Virus record (IMG/VR): IMGVR_UViG_3300020421_000057
Location: 1 to 40,245 of that record
Direction: 5' to 3' (one strand)
From: a virus
DNA length: 40,245 nt
Below, one piece after another: positions 15,001-21,030 of the stretch; position 1 is the first letter of the stretch; the number at the start of each line of letters is the position of its first letter. The notes below the pieces were generated by a model. The model saw nothing but the letters and a program-made list of their open reading frames with translations, was not told the DNA's origin and searched no databases. The translations under genes and the position numbers were made by a program.

Positions 15001-16072
15001 TCCACACATTATTGTCTTTTGCACCACGTTGCATAACAATATAATCTGGTACTGTTTGAGTGTTATCACTGTCAAACGGTTGTGTATCAAATGCACCCGC
15101 ACCGCCTATAACATATTGTAATGATGTTCCAATTGGAGATATGTATCCACTCCAAAGTTCTGTTCCTGTATCAGGATCAACTTGTGCCATGGATTGATAA
15201 CCTACTGCAGGTGTTCTACCACCCGGTGCATACTTGTCTCCATAATGCAATACATATCCGTCATAGTCTGTAAACTTGTTAGAGTCTGTGATTGTAGTGC
15301 CATCTGGATCTTCTAATCCAATAAGACCACCACTTAACATACTAGTACCAGTTGTACTAATTAATGTGTCAGTGTTAGTAATTAATGTATTATCATAAGG
15401 TATGTTTAATTCTGTAGCAAATGTTGTTGCAAAGTTTTGTTCTCTGTTAAACAGAATAATACTTTCGCCAACACCTTCTACAATCCAACGTTGGTCATCT
15501 TTGTATGATTCAGGTATTACATAATCTCCTGCAAAGGAAATAATCATACCATTTTTTAATTCTGTTCCGTCAGGTGTTGTATAACTTTTCTTTCCTAAAA
15601 TATCTTTTTCAACATTAATAGGTTTAGTAGATGTGCTAGTAATAATTTTTGGTGTAGGGCCCGTTGGACTCCAAAAATATTCTTGATAGTTTATAAATTT
15701 GTCTATGTTTATTGGTGGTAGAAAACTGTAAAAGTCTGTATCAAATAAAATATTTTGTTTGCTAGTATCTGAACCATAACTTTTTAAAATGTTTTTGAAG
15801 TCTTCAAAGAATACATTGTTTTCACTTCTACCTGTAATAGTATTTACAGAACTTACTACCGGTTCAAAACTATAAAAGTTTCTTCCGCTAGTAGGGTGGA
15901 CAACATATCTGTCTAATGGTTCGAATTGTTCAAATTCTCTTCTACCTATATAACCAGAAATTTGTTCAACATTTGCTTTGCTGAATAACTGTTCAACTGT
16001 ACTTTCGAAAAAGTTTTTAACAGCCGTTGTTTGCTGATTAGCCGGTAACTTTCTGTATTGTTTGTCAGCCAT
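1..16072 (-). CDS. Giant virion structural protein with YHYH-like domain, at least 5357 aa, C-terminus outside window
   Basis: One minus-strand frame starts at ATG 16072 and has no stop down to the left edge. I checked the same frame near the start, near position 5000 and at positions 2-130. The start lies 5 nt after the gp6 stop, so the genes are cotranscribed. Residues about 1434-1454 read HAPIVGWAFDGYPIYGPYGY, and YHVH follows near 1590, together resembling a YHYH domain, known from marine phage structural proteins. Ig-like sandwich repeats with the pattern GM-VSGTGVTAGTTI recur (about 457-527 and 3297-3337). A proline-rich linker (about 3632-3713, including CPPPPPPKPLPP) is followed by a cysteine-bearing segment (about 4009-4098). 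Position after gp6 suggests a baseplate-peripheral or fibre protein replacing T4 gp7/gp8/gp10; that role is inference. No transmembrane segment was noticed. Confidence 0.9.
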   Translation of the reverse strand, partial: MADKQYRKLPANQQTTAVKNFFESTVEQLFSKANVEQISGYIGRREFEQFEPLDRYVVHPTSGRNFYSFEPVVSSVNTITGRSENNVFFEDFKNILKSYGSDTSKQNILFDTDFYSFLPPINIDKFINYQEYFWSPTGPTPKIITSTSTKPINVEKDILGKKSYTTPDGTELKNGMIISFAGDYVIPESYKDDQRWIVEGVGESIILFNREQNFATTFATELNIPYDNTLITNTDTLISTTGTSMLSGGLIGLEDPDGTTITDSNKFTDYDGYVLHYGDKYAPGGRTPAVGYQSMAQVDPDTGTELWSGYISPIGTSLQYVIGGAGAFDTQPFDSDNTQTVPDYIVMQRGAKDNNVWSRINFWYHRQNFIDAGDQLPPKSNRAVRPILEFERDIELFNFGSTGIDAVEISAYDSLQTDVIGRPTNSVVDSVTLRAGNKMVFPLEPSNVSQHIYQIDSSTTATVDTNVSSSTNVTLTATNDDIKVGAIVTEPGNSLNNITVASISGTSLVLSGTATLTAGTVLSFDERVFLKRIPASTNPVGAVDGDSNFVPYTASVGDVVSIKFGANKQGVEYYWNGISWAEGQKKEKVNTPILFNAYDVNKKSLNNEAVYPNSSFAGNKVFSYKEDPTIGATKDSVLGMALSYKNYNNFSELVFLNNLDDDLISYKAFGATQDSFVKGYVYYKKTLPNNDVEYDTIWKTHDKPASQKVKDQYIVSQTDLDTERKLWKISAKPIDQENSIRVYINDKRDKTFSFESVQTAITFGTFNLKLNDVIDIETQTNTGEIIADDRFGHFEIPMSWSSNFNNSDIKNISQPEYLEHFRNYVKEQELFSGDPLGTSNFDNLEKDQTFAKRVVQTDEDLQMAAWLVSNDKYNIIDAINFNANEYVKYKARLKSEIRRYIDNNDTSTMTDSEVLEFVLQNVIAFNPGKLVFDYSYMLAFGDKYTEERITINNVATKKYTLTNYLDCNNIQNTIYVYDQVNNVDTMLLVDKDYTINSLNGVVTLEFLSTYNLTLGNIIKIRLFDLNRESTQTPPTPSAMGITPLYEPELISDTSFSTPLNVIVGHDGSRTVADNDITDSILLEYERRVYNNTLQAYRDNDSYPDLNVHSIRPGRFRSTGLSRDDFHNLIRNDFNQYVSRNNVDFVTNEFYDASDLFTWNYNSGTEKPGYWRGIYESCYDTERPHTHPWEMLGFTKKPSYWDSTYGTDYTSKNKKLWKDLEDGKIRSGSRENLVNNRFRTNNPYRRVGLKYEIPVDENGNLIAPANIISTTSTTKTIDFVETTTGTGSASANTFITTINGLNVTEIGSNIIVSSTNGVNHTQGTYPSTNNTAFIDLDKVSNYNIISVAGSNNSTAYANATTTSNTAIGVAVNGAMIFNSNTGVQHSQTTSFNYNSKYRDEVDRDTAGGYPDSNNVYGYECPGPEVVGLTEWATDSHAPIVGWAFDGYPIYGPYGYTDRLDNTSAIKRLETGYNLKTGIRTTVGGTPTGEFIEDYEYSSTGADLDEFNGRFGITPEFPSGTYYYVATIDADSKPAFPYTVGGKFAGTLQTEGPFAAYGEENAGGNSHGKVGYFYPLYLTVDSALRASTTNGYHVHTFVEHPGVTFYMPNQFSNHGVGSYDEGSTPLYSSSNAIDNGTATYTLKSTETITFNSDTSLTNNTWKFGDVAPVENSWKISEGYPFAIASALYLTKPGKFASVFAEPQKIVRGSANTNQLLENVNFRRFKIKNSVVHGSKDIDNKLRASTGYTQFIDSYMRFQGLDTNEDFAIPFQTVTSKLGSKLAGYIDKDTMTVFLDNYTTTGNSSSLILPQEDIQVDVHTGPYSTTNDYTGVLVELTDDAKYKVFGFNSIKKHFDIEPSLKDGPRTQIEVGGEPSDFTNYSNTTNYPSGSIVKSGFNFFRAKSQVDKGIPVTNTETWERLASLPQIGGAKATLYLEGTGEVARVEYGTEYDKLEDVFDLLISIGRQQKNMGYVFDQYDNSIGDVNDWTYSGKQFLFWTLGNWASGNTISLSPGAGKVTFQPLRGRVSPILESDQGQFSILDDEGKVILPTECIITREDTEVTISPPAGKQLYGVILYTDEIEHSLLINNRTTFGDTIFDDVFNARQKRVKLKGTRTKNWNGTLTAEGYIITNNGLKPNYDTLADDMRRYTEIGHVPVEKNLYDLTRRQYGYAEKKYLREFELINDNQFDFYRGMIKSKGTKNAIETLLNSNRVLVPGSVAVYDEWALKAGDFGDTDNKQSLDVKITTDEITSESQLIQIAFPENIVSKVKEVEVLDRTTLFYQQPILEIEPPPAEIPGSFTYGGGTTAKATVNISQDGTISDVTIDEPGYGYTINPAVTVIAAQLLTANVTTNFLQPYAVTNSVEIGGSASGQYVDHGGIFTGGNALTNGMFITDHFAPSANANAFVDFTGLANIEAVANLINNTADVNANITANTTLITTVDGSGNLVENYQLTIKGNDFTLSNSNTQIGNIANVNIEGKRYQPRQRFSFESANSTTYSDVVITVDGNTTTGNATGSAGSHDWEFDNGSRTTVISDRGLVTGNVSETFSFQPISTSNTNTLAGSIATDNLNIINGSYPHIEVYVNNSLLSDALESDSTTGYTITNVDANTNNIIFHDVGALPGGQLDAQANILIVEKPTVDFTDTYQGDLPGSTLNIKVFANDALAAKLEQVRTYEITPDDESDNTILIDVDDSERLVVRPSDMAEKSLWPLTQASSVSYVGIIDSKYDPLPNAGYVSKYDVDYQAMDIFDAEKLFDNTVRRQKEIPAVGNIIHVARGEHIDFDVYELEKANVSRMFVEYDAGAQVSNLFSDVSLDNLYKDKNLISKISADITGATADGTNVTFTANQLFSVGDKVTMSNVTPSVFNLANADIIARTDTSFTIASTISGSYSGGGLATSDYDNTRYFDGVIALKGNTSLGSNISDYQANLVTSPEGEKQFDTTELAMNKKLMLYVDEQRVENETVEVANLSYNAPVFREISTITPKNSGTITNIEAYPYSSQFDSANANFSAQANVLGSGIVQISIEQDSNATTRMSNIDNGRFVRFADSTSSNLNNNSFIISNVIHGDGNVTNTLSGYANIGTPVQVETSNITSNTTIVYIDEVKDSAGNNLWLNDQSNAALGDYTKDFNLAGDRFFSPVETTANIFIDGVNLHANGKVNYVVLSEKVGVASNIAANTNIDVSPVEAQFVVANTTVTSFTINDSSISGNIAPADLSASIDDGMLISTSATVGNLIAGDSVFVNNAGKFTDSYIVRQVEPTDDANISGTGKFLVSGFYSAPYSNALTVNGAVTDSPNVILSGSLNGIQEGMLVSGTGVTAGTTISEITSASNITLSANANISNSATLTFTDDVFGQADVVDNGITVTLREAHDHDTTGNATILGQQITIDNFYPFYYNRVWEVKSVPTSTTLELEGFAVGNPHAPGDGNTYITKAEYDLFGSEALQTRGGILNYQDVDGDGNVDLIPTLLETDKGIYTFDGAEVVTRAYNYLNTDELVDEINRQITQKENVVLSAGSFNAGFPVQWSTMGKPFPGMGRKQSAIFRQKMFAKHGHKLKFLQGGSAGSPPINNTATNMQNPASYNNHFGITAPPGRGAVYPGMMAQNQTYKPIGYPGQMGPQVNHPTMLSSGPVKSPNGTVTPGNPTTIGGTPPVTRNPITPPVPPAKPAPTYLGPNMSGTITAGGPPIGATLADFTPIYDITQNDEPCPPPPPPKPLPPVPDAVTVCAKISNTKGTGVTEWKTFKFTSNNTFDYTIKILFDMYSAKDKLTIYQSSSTQPGSGRVIASTNASNGLSQLSSTENNELKQAFGIASGSHYGGLQNYNGPDSSGFLTFAGKLTFPYNADNGRYIHAKLEKNKSSSIAYRYYICYPQDQGQTTPITTPPTTATTPKVTATTGNYNLPGLPINAPMGIPNFGNYGGGAAGYSTTGVLGGVGSFSMGTGLYQHGTITSASTSTFTAGYKNGSPTNVRGTQRSQVPGSSGGGQALTGTKFISLAPLAKKNGKYQQKFAPVQIPVCLPKSRVKICGEPLGVGKGDSFKIDDCTINMDLGANATLTNVKNAIESQCDKVIVNISASPNTKEKCLSIIKKASDPMVIRNGCAGGILKEVLDYSAQKTNQVQFNSHQEQAAANIPSTTVTFRNQLNQATDQNSAYSVINPASTTNFVTNTISADSKKRSNQVATRSGVAGTGYTPGDILRVVGGTPVVRLPSVSIEKLTINNAGVGYNDPKNPNKKIPIEIIIGTRDEPGGGAIVDYENIEYDEQGGIISIPLLNTGRMYSPENPPTITIKGAGSHARVNAKFPIAKPVERVAKFMVTQTGPNGEPLNFACLDRGVYKEFPSDLDSGLPLEYDIKRITPSDKSSDTLGTAGVRMGPGSGARIYLTSRFIPDCSEKGNALKDLGLAEGVYPPLPPEEHFAETINDFPIFGPDGFPLIGAEVLDQGDGVAILKIGGPDIDGIRFGDELNPGLLDLLGILPGDYIKDELPVATKVNDGKAGSDQIGFLGPHEINTTAGDVIGGNAGMYQYTLLDLQGNPSPVLNNPETRLTVDGLVLKSLRYPTPPTGFESMANVWIDNYDANGWAYLEANSVIRKQEALVDTKRITDIFTYDENNAHKEFDIDLYDPFKGVIPGFIGKDINYRSTVDPVVYDSSKTEWGREQVGKTWWWTLNSIYQWYEQGSGAYGISRYVDGGIEKIGYNNTERAIGWGEMFPNSTIEIFEWIESTQPPSTYSGVGAPKNNLEFIQEDHVDARSGKTVTYYYYWVRGLMDVSDLAKQKYGRDRSTADLERLLEDPYAERVAFAGIVSPDGMIVNTLGSLIKTDESILSVNFKRKDPIASQKHSSWRLIGEGDPQENIPENLSVKLIDSLAGYNAINQVVPTKGLSIAERFGSNFRPNQTMFKNLRDARKQMFDSLNDIFREVKMDSTFLDWRDNLPTTMNYLETVNWFEKLRISGQDNSQLYYNEDYKPLRKVTDTKQFDLLTNVLDKSIIQVQKNNTSKYELYEYSKSTDTFKLIAKEDETARWKTSVYTDVQTQTLGSEIRQILFALYKNVFVGSGHTYWNKFFFSMMKHAYAEQGELDWAFKSTYLKVEKEETDLIPFKGFKVDNFDKAVDYFNEVKPYSSKIRNYSDIKKTPVDIVSGTTTDFDRPPYFDESISNVRILDESVNADVNILSSNAIYTGYNSNNSLARQSNTTIVFDRVKGDLFENSTGGKIETVVADGSSAGFSFNIDVKDQHKFKVLVDGDIIPETSKNRDAIRGITGSLQTISLGNDANAFLVLSSTTALSGSRTPGTYANVTGISNGAGSASFDTIASGNGNTRLTYNNFGADDVNRVAGNYSNVSGTSNNGSATVGTYDIVIGAL

Positions 16073-16077
16073 ATTGA

Positions 16078-19000
16078 TTAATATCCACCGCCACCGCCAC
16101 CAGAGCCGCCTCCGTCTCCGCCGCTACCGGATCCACCTGAACCTGAACTGCTTGTTGATTGTGCTGATGAACCAATACTATCATTTGTTGCAGTAGTTCC
16201 AGTGTATGTTGTAGTTGTGGCTTGGTTAGTTACATAATTTCCTTTAAACTGTGTTATACCTTTAGGCATAAAAAATGTTTTTCCAAAAAACTTAATTTCT
16301 TCGTTTGTGCCGTCACCTACAAAGTTAGCCGCTTCAGCCGTGCTGTAAAGAGGATAATAACCATCTATTGCATACGGACCAATTTCTTCCGTGCTATTCT
16401 CATAAGTTGAGAAGTTACTTTGTGTTGCAGGTGCAGGTCTTAAATTATCTGCTGTTAGTTTATCAACAACATCTACATCTAAAACTGTTGCGGTGCTTAG
16501 GAATAATTCTTCTGAACTACACTTAACTTGGAATAAATCTCCAAAAACACCTTGACTGTTTTTAGGTACAATTACTATACTACCAATTGTATTACCAACT
16601 TGTTGATGTATGTAACTGCTTAATTCTGTAAAGTAAAAAGTATCACCAAAATCCCAATTTTCAACATTGAAATATCTATTTACTGCCGCTATTACTTTTG
16701 TTTTAATTTCGTTGTCGCTGATACTTGTGCCTGGTAATCTAACAACTTTAAATCTTGCTTGTAAACTTTGTTGTGCATCATTACCAAATAATAGTTTAAA
16801 CTTACCACTCTTAAATAAGAGTTGGTCACTTGCTGATTTGAACTCTTGCAAGTTTTCAAATTCTGCTTCTAATTCAGAACTACTAGGTGCAATAGGGAAA
16901 GTTGTGCCTGGCACATTAATGTATGACCTTATTTTATCGTAGTATGTTTGAGTTAAAATAAAGAACTCATGTACATTACTAATACTTGGGTCAATTCTCA
17001 TACTGTTGTCTGCAACGTGTTGCCATTTAAAAATAACACCGTCTTGTGCAGATTGCTGAGTATTCTGTGTAAAACTTCTACCTTCTTTTGCTCTATGTCT
17101 AGAACTTTCATAATGTTTTACAACATTTAAGTTTGTGCTACTATAAGTCATTAAATAAATTTTATTAGTATCTTGTGCATACACTTTTTTATTGTGTAAT
17201 TTTCCGTTTGTATTATCGAATGTGTTGATAATACTTGCAGTCTTAACTAGGAAATATTCATAGTCCGCTACTTCATATATAGTACCTGTGTTTGCACTTG
17301 CATCACCTGTAGAATTACCTGCTATTTTGCTGTATAAACTTCCATCAAAGTTTACACCGTCTTCTCTTCTTAAATCTAATATACCTGATTTAATAGGTTT
17401 GCTGTATGTATATCCATCGAAACTTTCAAAGTCTTCGTATAGAATAATATTTTTCTTATTAACAAAATCTTTAAATTGAATAGGATTATCAGGACTGTCG
17501 TCTCCTGTACTATTCTGTGGAGTTACTAAAACTTTTCTTGGGTCTGTGTATCCATCGCTAGACACAAAGTTACCAACAGCACTCCATTTAATTGGTTTTT
17601 CTAATCTAGTTTTATCATTTAGATATGTTACAGTAATTCTGTCTTTGCTTGTTAATCCTGTTCTATCTTTACCAAAAAACTTTTTGTTGTTGTAATTTCC
17701 AATTATAAGATTTCCTGTTTGTGTTGTTACATTTGCATCTGCTAAACTGACATGCTCTCCATATCCTACGTTTGCTGTATCATATGCAACTGCATTATAT
17801 GAAAATGCAACATTACCATTTCCTGTTGTGGATAAGATATTATATCCAAATGTTGTATTGTTAAACTCTATATTAATGTTTCCAGGTAATTGACTTATTA
17901 CACCTGAATTATTAGCAATAACTACATTAGTATTAGAAACGTCACTAGTATCAGGCGTTGTTCCTAATTCTATAACAATGTCGTTTACAAATGCATTGTC
18001 GGATCTGTCACCGTTTCTAAACAATCCAAAGTTAGATTGTAGTTTAACTTCAACATCATCAAATCCTGCGTCTCTGTTCCTTAAAGGAATGTTATCAAAT
18101 GTTCTACCTAGTTCTACAGAGTACCATGCATCGCCTATGCCGTCTGGGGTGGCAGTCGAGTCTATCCACTCAAAATTTTCTTCAAGTATTGGTTTATTAT
18201 TAAGTGTTGTTAATTCAATTGTATCAAACTTTGCTAAACCAGTACCACTGTCTATAATTCTGTTTGAGGAAACATCATAGAATCTTACGTCTTCGAAACT
18301 TTCGAAAACATATTCTGTTCCTCTTGTTGTTACATTATATCTGTAACTTAATGTGTCAATACTTTCATATTGAAATTTCAGCAACCAACTTTTATCTCTT
18401 CCGTTACCTGATGTATCTTCTGAGTTACCAATATCAAAATCGTTGCCTGCATTAAGGTTACTGTTTTGTATCACATAAAAATAATTGTTACTTGGATTAA
18501 ATCCTAAACCAAATGTTTTTTTAGTTTGTAATGCACTTTCTATTGCAGATTGTTCACTATCATAAAATGTTTTTCTAAGTGTTGTAATTAATTCTACACC
18601 TTCCCAATTCTCAGGTATCGCTTCACTTAATGTAATAGGTCCTACATTTGTTGTTAAGTTTCCGCCACGTCTACCGTTATCCACAATAGTTTTTATTTTT
18701 GCCCAAATGTACTCTGACCTTTTTTGCGGGTTTACAAATTTAATCATGTGACCAGGTTGTATTAATTGCAAATTAGGATCTGCAATATTAACATCTGCAA
18801 CTGTTCCATTTTGTGTAAATGTTTCAGTCATGTAACCTGTAACACTAGATGTTGTTCTAGGCAATGTATGCCACACAATATTATAATTTTCTAAATTAAA
18901 TTTGTTAGGCTGTCTTAGTTGCCAACTATCTCTAAAGGTGCTGTACACAAAGTCATTTAGTTTTAGATTTTTAAGAATCAATTGTACAGTTCTTCTAATT

Positions 19001-20523
19001 TGTTCTAAAGCAGTATTGTTTACGTCTATAACAAAGTTACTGCTTGTAAATACGTTGTCTAAGTATAATGCACCATCTTCTGCAATTACATCTGTAGTTT
19101 GGAATGTACTTGTAGGGTCTGTAATATCAATATATCTACTATGCCCTGCATGTGTTCTGTTAGTAACTTTAAGTTTAGCAATATTGGTATTCTTTGCTAA
19201 AGGCAATGTTTGATAATCTTGGTTTGTAATCATTCTATCTTGTGCATAGTATGATTGTGGTGCTCTTTCTTTAATACCTGCTAGTGTCTCTTCTGGCAAA
19301 CTGTTATTAACTGTATTTTGTAATTGTGCAGTCAAAGTCAATACATATTGTACACCTTTAGAATTTAAGTAAGGAATTCTAATTGCTGTTGTGCCTACAT
19401 CATCTGGTGACATTGTAAATCGTTCATTGTCACTTTCTCTGTAATACATTCTGTAATCACCAACTGGAACATTTGCAAAGTTACCATCTGCAAATTCTAA
19501 TTTTACACCACCAGTACCTAAATTAGATACTGCATAAAGTAAAGGTGTGTTTTTTGCTTTTACATTGTATTGTAAAGTTTGTCCAACTGTATTAGGTATT
19601 CTTTCCCATTTGTTTACAACTGTTTTTAAACTGTTTAGTTGTTGTAGCCAAACGTCCGTTTCATTTATTCCTGCAATATTAACTACTTCTGTTCTATTTT
19701 CAACAGGTACACTAAAATCAAAATCTCTTTGTCCCATTGTGCCTTGTTTGAACATCATAAAGAATCCATTGTTCTTACTAGACATTCCTAGTCCGTCATT
19801 TCTATAAATTAAACCATAGTTGTTTACAGGGTCAGGATGTTTTTCATAAAAGAATTTATTATCTTCAAAATCTGTGTTTACAAATTCAAATTTTCTTTTT
19901 TGTCCGTTTATTGTTGATTCAAACCCGAATACCAAAGGAGCAGTAGTAGGAGTATTAACTTCATACAAGTCTGTTACTATACCACCTAATGTTCCTGTCT
20001 TTACAGGTTTACTAAATCTGTTTACTTGTCCAAAGGCACTATTCATAATTGTTATGAACTGTTCATAACTGTCTGGATTGTTTGCGTCATTCCATGTGAT
20101 TGTTCTGTTATTAATTTGATTGCCTAGACTATCTGTTAAAGGTTCTGAAGTTGCAATACTTACAACTTTCATTAAACCACTTGCAGGAATATTTCTTTTA
20201 GGATTATAACCTAACATCCTTGCAAGTTTAAATACTGAATCTCTTCTTTCGGCAGTTTCTAAAAAGTTTTCCCTAGTGTTGATATCCATTCTGAAAGCAA
20301 TACTCTGTCCTAGGTATGCTAACAATTCTATAATCGCAATGAATTCTGAACTTTCAATATAGTCGTTGAAGTTTTCAGGAAAATTAGTTTGTATATACTC
20401 GACCATCGCAGTACGAATTGTATCAAAGTCGTATGCTTGTAAATCTACTTGTGTATAAGCCTGATAGGCTACGTCCCAATCTTCTGCCGCAAATAAATTG
20501 TTTTGTCTACTATTAACTGCCAT
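16078..20523 (-). CDS. 6: Baseplate wedge protein, gp6-like, oversized
   Basis: The first 110 or so residues, including the ESSEFIAIIELLAYLGQSIAFRMD segment (split here: ESSEFIAIIELL, then AYLGQSIAFRMD) and RRDSVFKLARMLGYNPKRN, are characteristic of T4-like gp6, the wedge subunit that forms the iris around the hub. At 1481 aa it is more than twice the size of T4 gp6 (about 660 aa). The extra length is mainly beta-rich, Asn/Thr-rich sequence in the middle (about residues 560-1180), probably surface domains. A gp6/J-like region returns near 1210-1330 (IKTKVIAAVNRYFNVENWDFGD). The last 25 residues are almost only Gly and Ser. It starts 1 nt after the gp25 stop and ends 5 nt before the giant gene. 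Role from family; the function of the added domains is unknown. Confidence 0.9.
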   Translation of the reverse strand: MAVNSRQNNLFAAEDWDVAYQAYTQVDLQAYDFDTIRTAMVEYIQTNFPENFNDYIESSEFIAIIELLAYLGQSIAFRMDINTRENFLETAERRDSVFKLARMLGYNPKRNIPASGLMKVVSIATSEPLTDSLGNQINNRTITWNDANNPDSYEQFITIMNSAFGQVNRFSKPVKTGTLGGIVTDLYEVNTPTTAPLVFGFESTINGQKRKFEFVNTDFEDNKFFYEKHPDPVNNYGLIYRNDGLGMSSKNNGFFMMFKQGTMGQRDFDFSVPVENRTEVVNIAGINETDVWLQQLNSLKTVVNKWERIPNTVGQTLQYNVKAKNTPLLYAVSNLGTGGVKLEFADGNFANVPVGDYRMYYRESDNERFTMSPDDVGTTAIRIPYLNSKGVQYVLTLTAQLQNTVNNSLPEETLAGIKERAPQSYYAQDRMITNQDYQTLPLAKNTNIAKLKVTNRTHAGHSRYIDITDPTSTFQTTDVIAEDGALYLDNVFTSSNFVIDVNNTALEQIRRTVQLILKNLKLNDFVYSTFRDSWQLRQPNKFNLENYNIVWHTLPRTTSSVTGYMTETFTQNGTVADVNIADPNLQLIQPGHMIKFVNPQKRSEYIWAKIKTIVDNGRRGGNLTTNVGPITLSEAIPENWEGVELITTLRKTFYDSEQSAIESALQTKKTFGLGFNPSNNYFYVIQNSNLNAGNDFDIGNSEDTSGNGRDKSWLLKFQYESIDTLSYRYNVTTRGTEYVFESFEDVRFYDVSSNRIIDSGTGLAKFDTIELTTLNNKPILEENFEWIDSTATPDGIGDAWYSVELGRTFDNIPLRNRDAGFDDVEVKLQSNFGLFRNGDRSDNAFVNDIVIELGTTPDTSDVSNTNVVIANNSGVISQLPGNINIEFNNTTFGYNILSTTGNGNVAFSYNAVAYDTANVGYGEHVSLADANVTTQTGNLIIGNYNNKKFFGKDRTGLTSKDRITVTYLNDKTRLEKPIKWSAVGNFVSSDGYTDPRKVLVTPQNSTGDDSPDNPIQFKDFVNKKNIILYEDFESFDGYTYSKPIKSGILDLRREDGVNFDGSLYSKIAGNSTGDASANTGTIYEVADYEYFLVKTASIINTFDNTNGKLHNKKVYAQDTNKIYLMTYSSTNLNVVKHYESSRHRAKEGRSFTQNTQQSAQDGVIFKWQHVADNSMRIDPSISNVHEFFILTQTYYDKIRSYINVPGTTFPIAPSSSELEAEFENLQEFKSASDQLLFKSGKFKLLFGNDAQQSLQARFKVVRLPGTSISDNEIKTKVIAAVNRYFNVENWDFGDTFYFTELSSYIHQQVGNTIGSIVIVPKNSQGVFGDLFQVKCSSEELFLSTATVLDVDVVDKLTADNLRPAPATQSNFSTYENSTEEIGPYAIDGYYPLYSTAEAANFVGDGTNEEIKFFGKTFFMPKGITQFKGNYVTNQATTTTYTGTTATNDSIGSSAQSTSSSGSGGSGSGGDGGGSGGGGGGY

Positions 20524-20524
20524 A

Positions 20525-20896
20525 TTAAATCTCTACGTCGCCACGAGCATATTCTACAAATAACTCGTCGTCGCCTAATCTTGGCAAAATTCTAAGTTGT
20601 ACAGCACACCTTATTGTGTGGTCTAAAACATCTGTTTTCACAGTCTGCAATTCAACCCTAGGATCTTTTTCAACAATTCTGATTACATCATCCTCAACTT
20701 CTTGTACAACTAGTTCATCTAATGGGTTCATTAGTATGTCAAAAATTCTTGTACCAAAGGTAGGACGCATTACACGTTCACCTTGTCTAGTATTGAGTTC
20801 ATTCAGTAAATCAGTTTTCACAAGTTCAGCATCTGTTAGTGTATAAGGTGCTCGAATCTTGTTTACTGTACTAAAGCCTTTGTAAATGTTTGCCAT
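20525..20896 (-). CDS. 25: Baseplate wedge subunit, gp25-like
   Basis: This 123-aa protein matches the compact GPW/gp25 family in length and pattern. The core reads LNTRQGERVMRPTFGTRIFD, with the R-PTFG signature, followed by an acidic helix and a beta-hairpin (LDHTIRCAVQLRILPRLGDD). In T4-like tails gp25 binds gp6 and gp53 in the wedge and is conserved in contractile systems, including type VI secretion. It is the first gene of the leftward operon with gp6 and the giant gene. There is no Shine-Dalgarno site: the late promoter box GATAAATA ends 5 nt before the ATG, so the transcript is predicted to begin at the start codon. Confidence 0.93.
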   Translation of the reverse strand: MANIYKGFSTVNKIRAPYTLTDAELVKTDLLNELNTRQGERVMRPTFGTRIFDILMNPLDELVVQEVEDDVIRIVEKDPRVELQTVKTDVLDHTIRCAVQLRILPRLGDDELFVEYARGDVEI

Positions 20897-20901
20897 ACCA
20901 A

Positions 20902-20934
20902 TATTTATCTGATACCATTAAAACTAGTTTTAAT
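20902..20934 (-). promoter_or_regulatory. Composite late promoter of the gp25 operon
   Basis: The minus strand carries GATAAATA at 20902-20909, a T4-type late box, exactly 7 bp downstream of the perfect 18-bp palindrome ATTAAAACTAGTTTTAAT at 20917-20934. With T4 geometry (box at -13 to -6) the start point falls on the A of the gp25 ATG. The same box-to-palindrome arrangement occurs upstream of three other structural genes in the window. Confidence 0.85.
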
Positions 20935-20944
20935 ACACCATTTT

Positions 20945-20973
20945 TTAACACATTCCTATATCGTAGATATAAG
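20945..20973 (+). promoter_or_regulatory. Sigma70-like promoter of the hydrolase cluster
   Basis: TTAACA at 20945-20950 and TATAAG at 20968-20973 are separated by 17 bp and lie about 57 bp before the first gene of the rightward cluster. The match is reasonable but not perfect, and AT-rich DNA gives chance matches. Confidence 0.5.
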
Positions 20974-21030
20974 TAACAATGGAGACGATGTTTCGCATTG
21001 TCAGTTATGAACCTTAACAAAGGATAGCAA

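Noticed and set aside
16078-16160. Gly/Ser codon run at the gp6 end as a simple-sequence repeat
   Set aside because: Codons vary (GGA, GGC, GGT, AGC and others), so it is a protein-level low-complexity tail rather than a DNA microsatellite.
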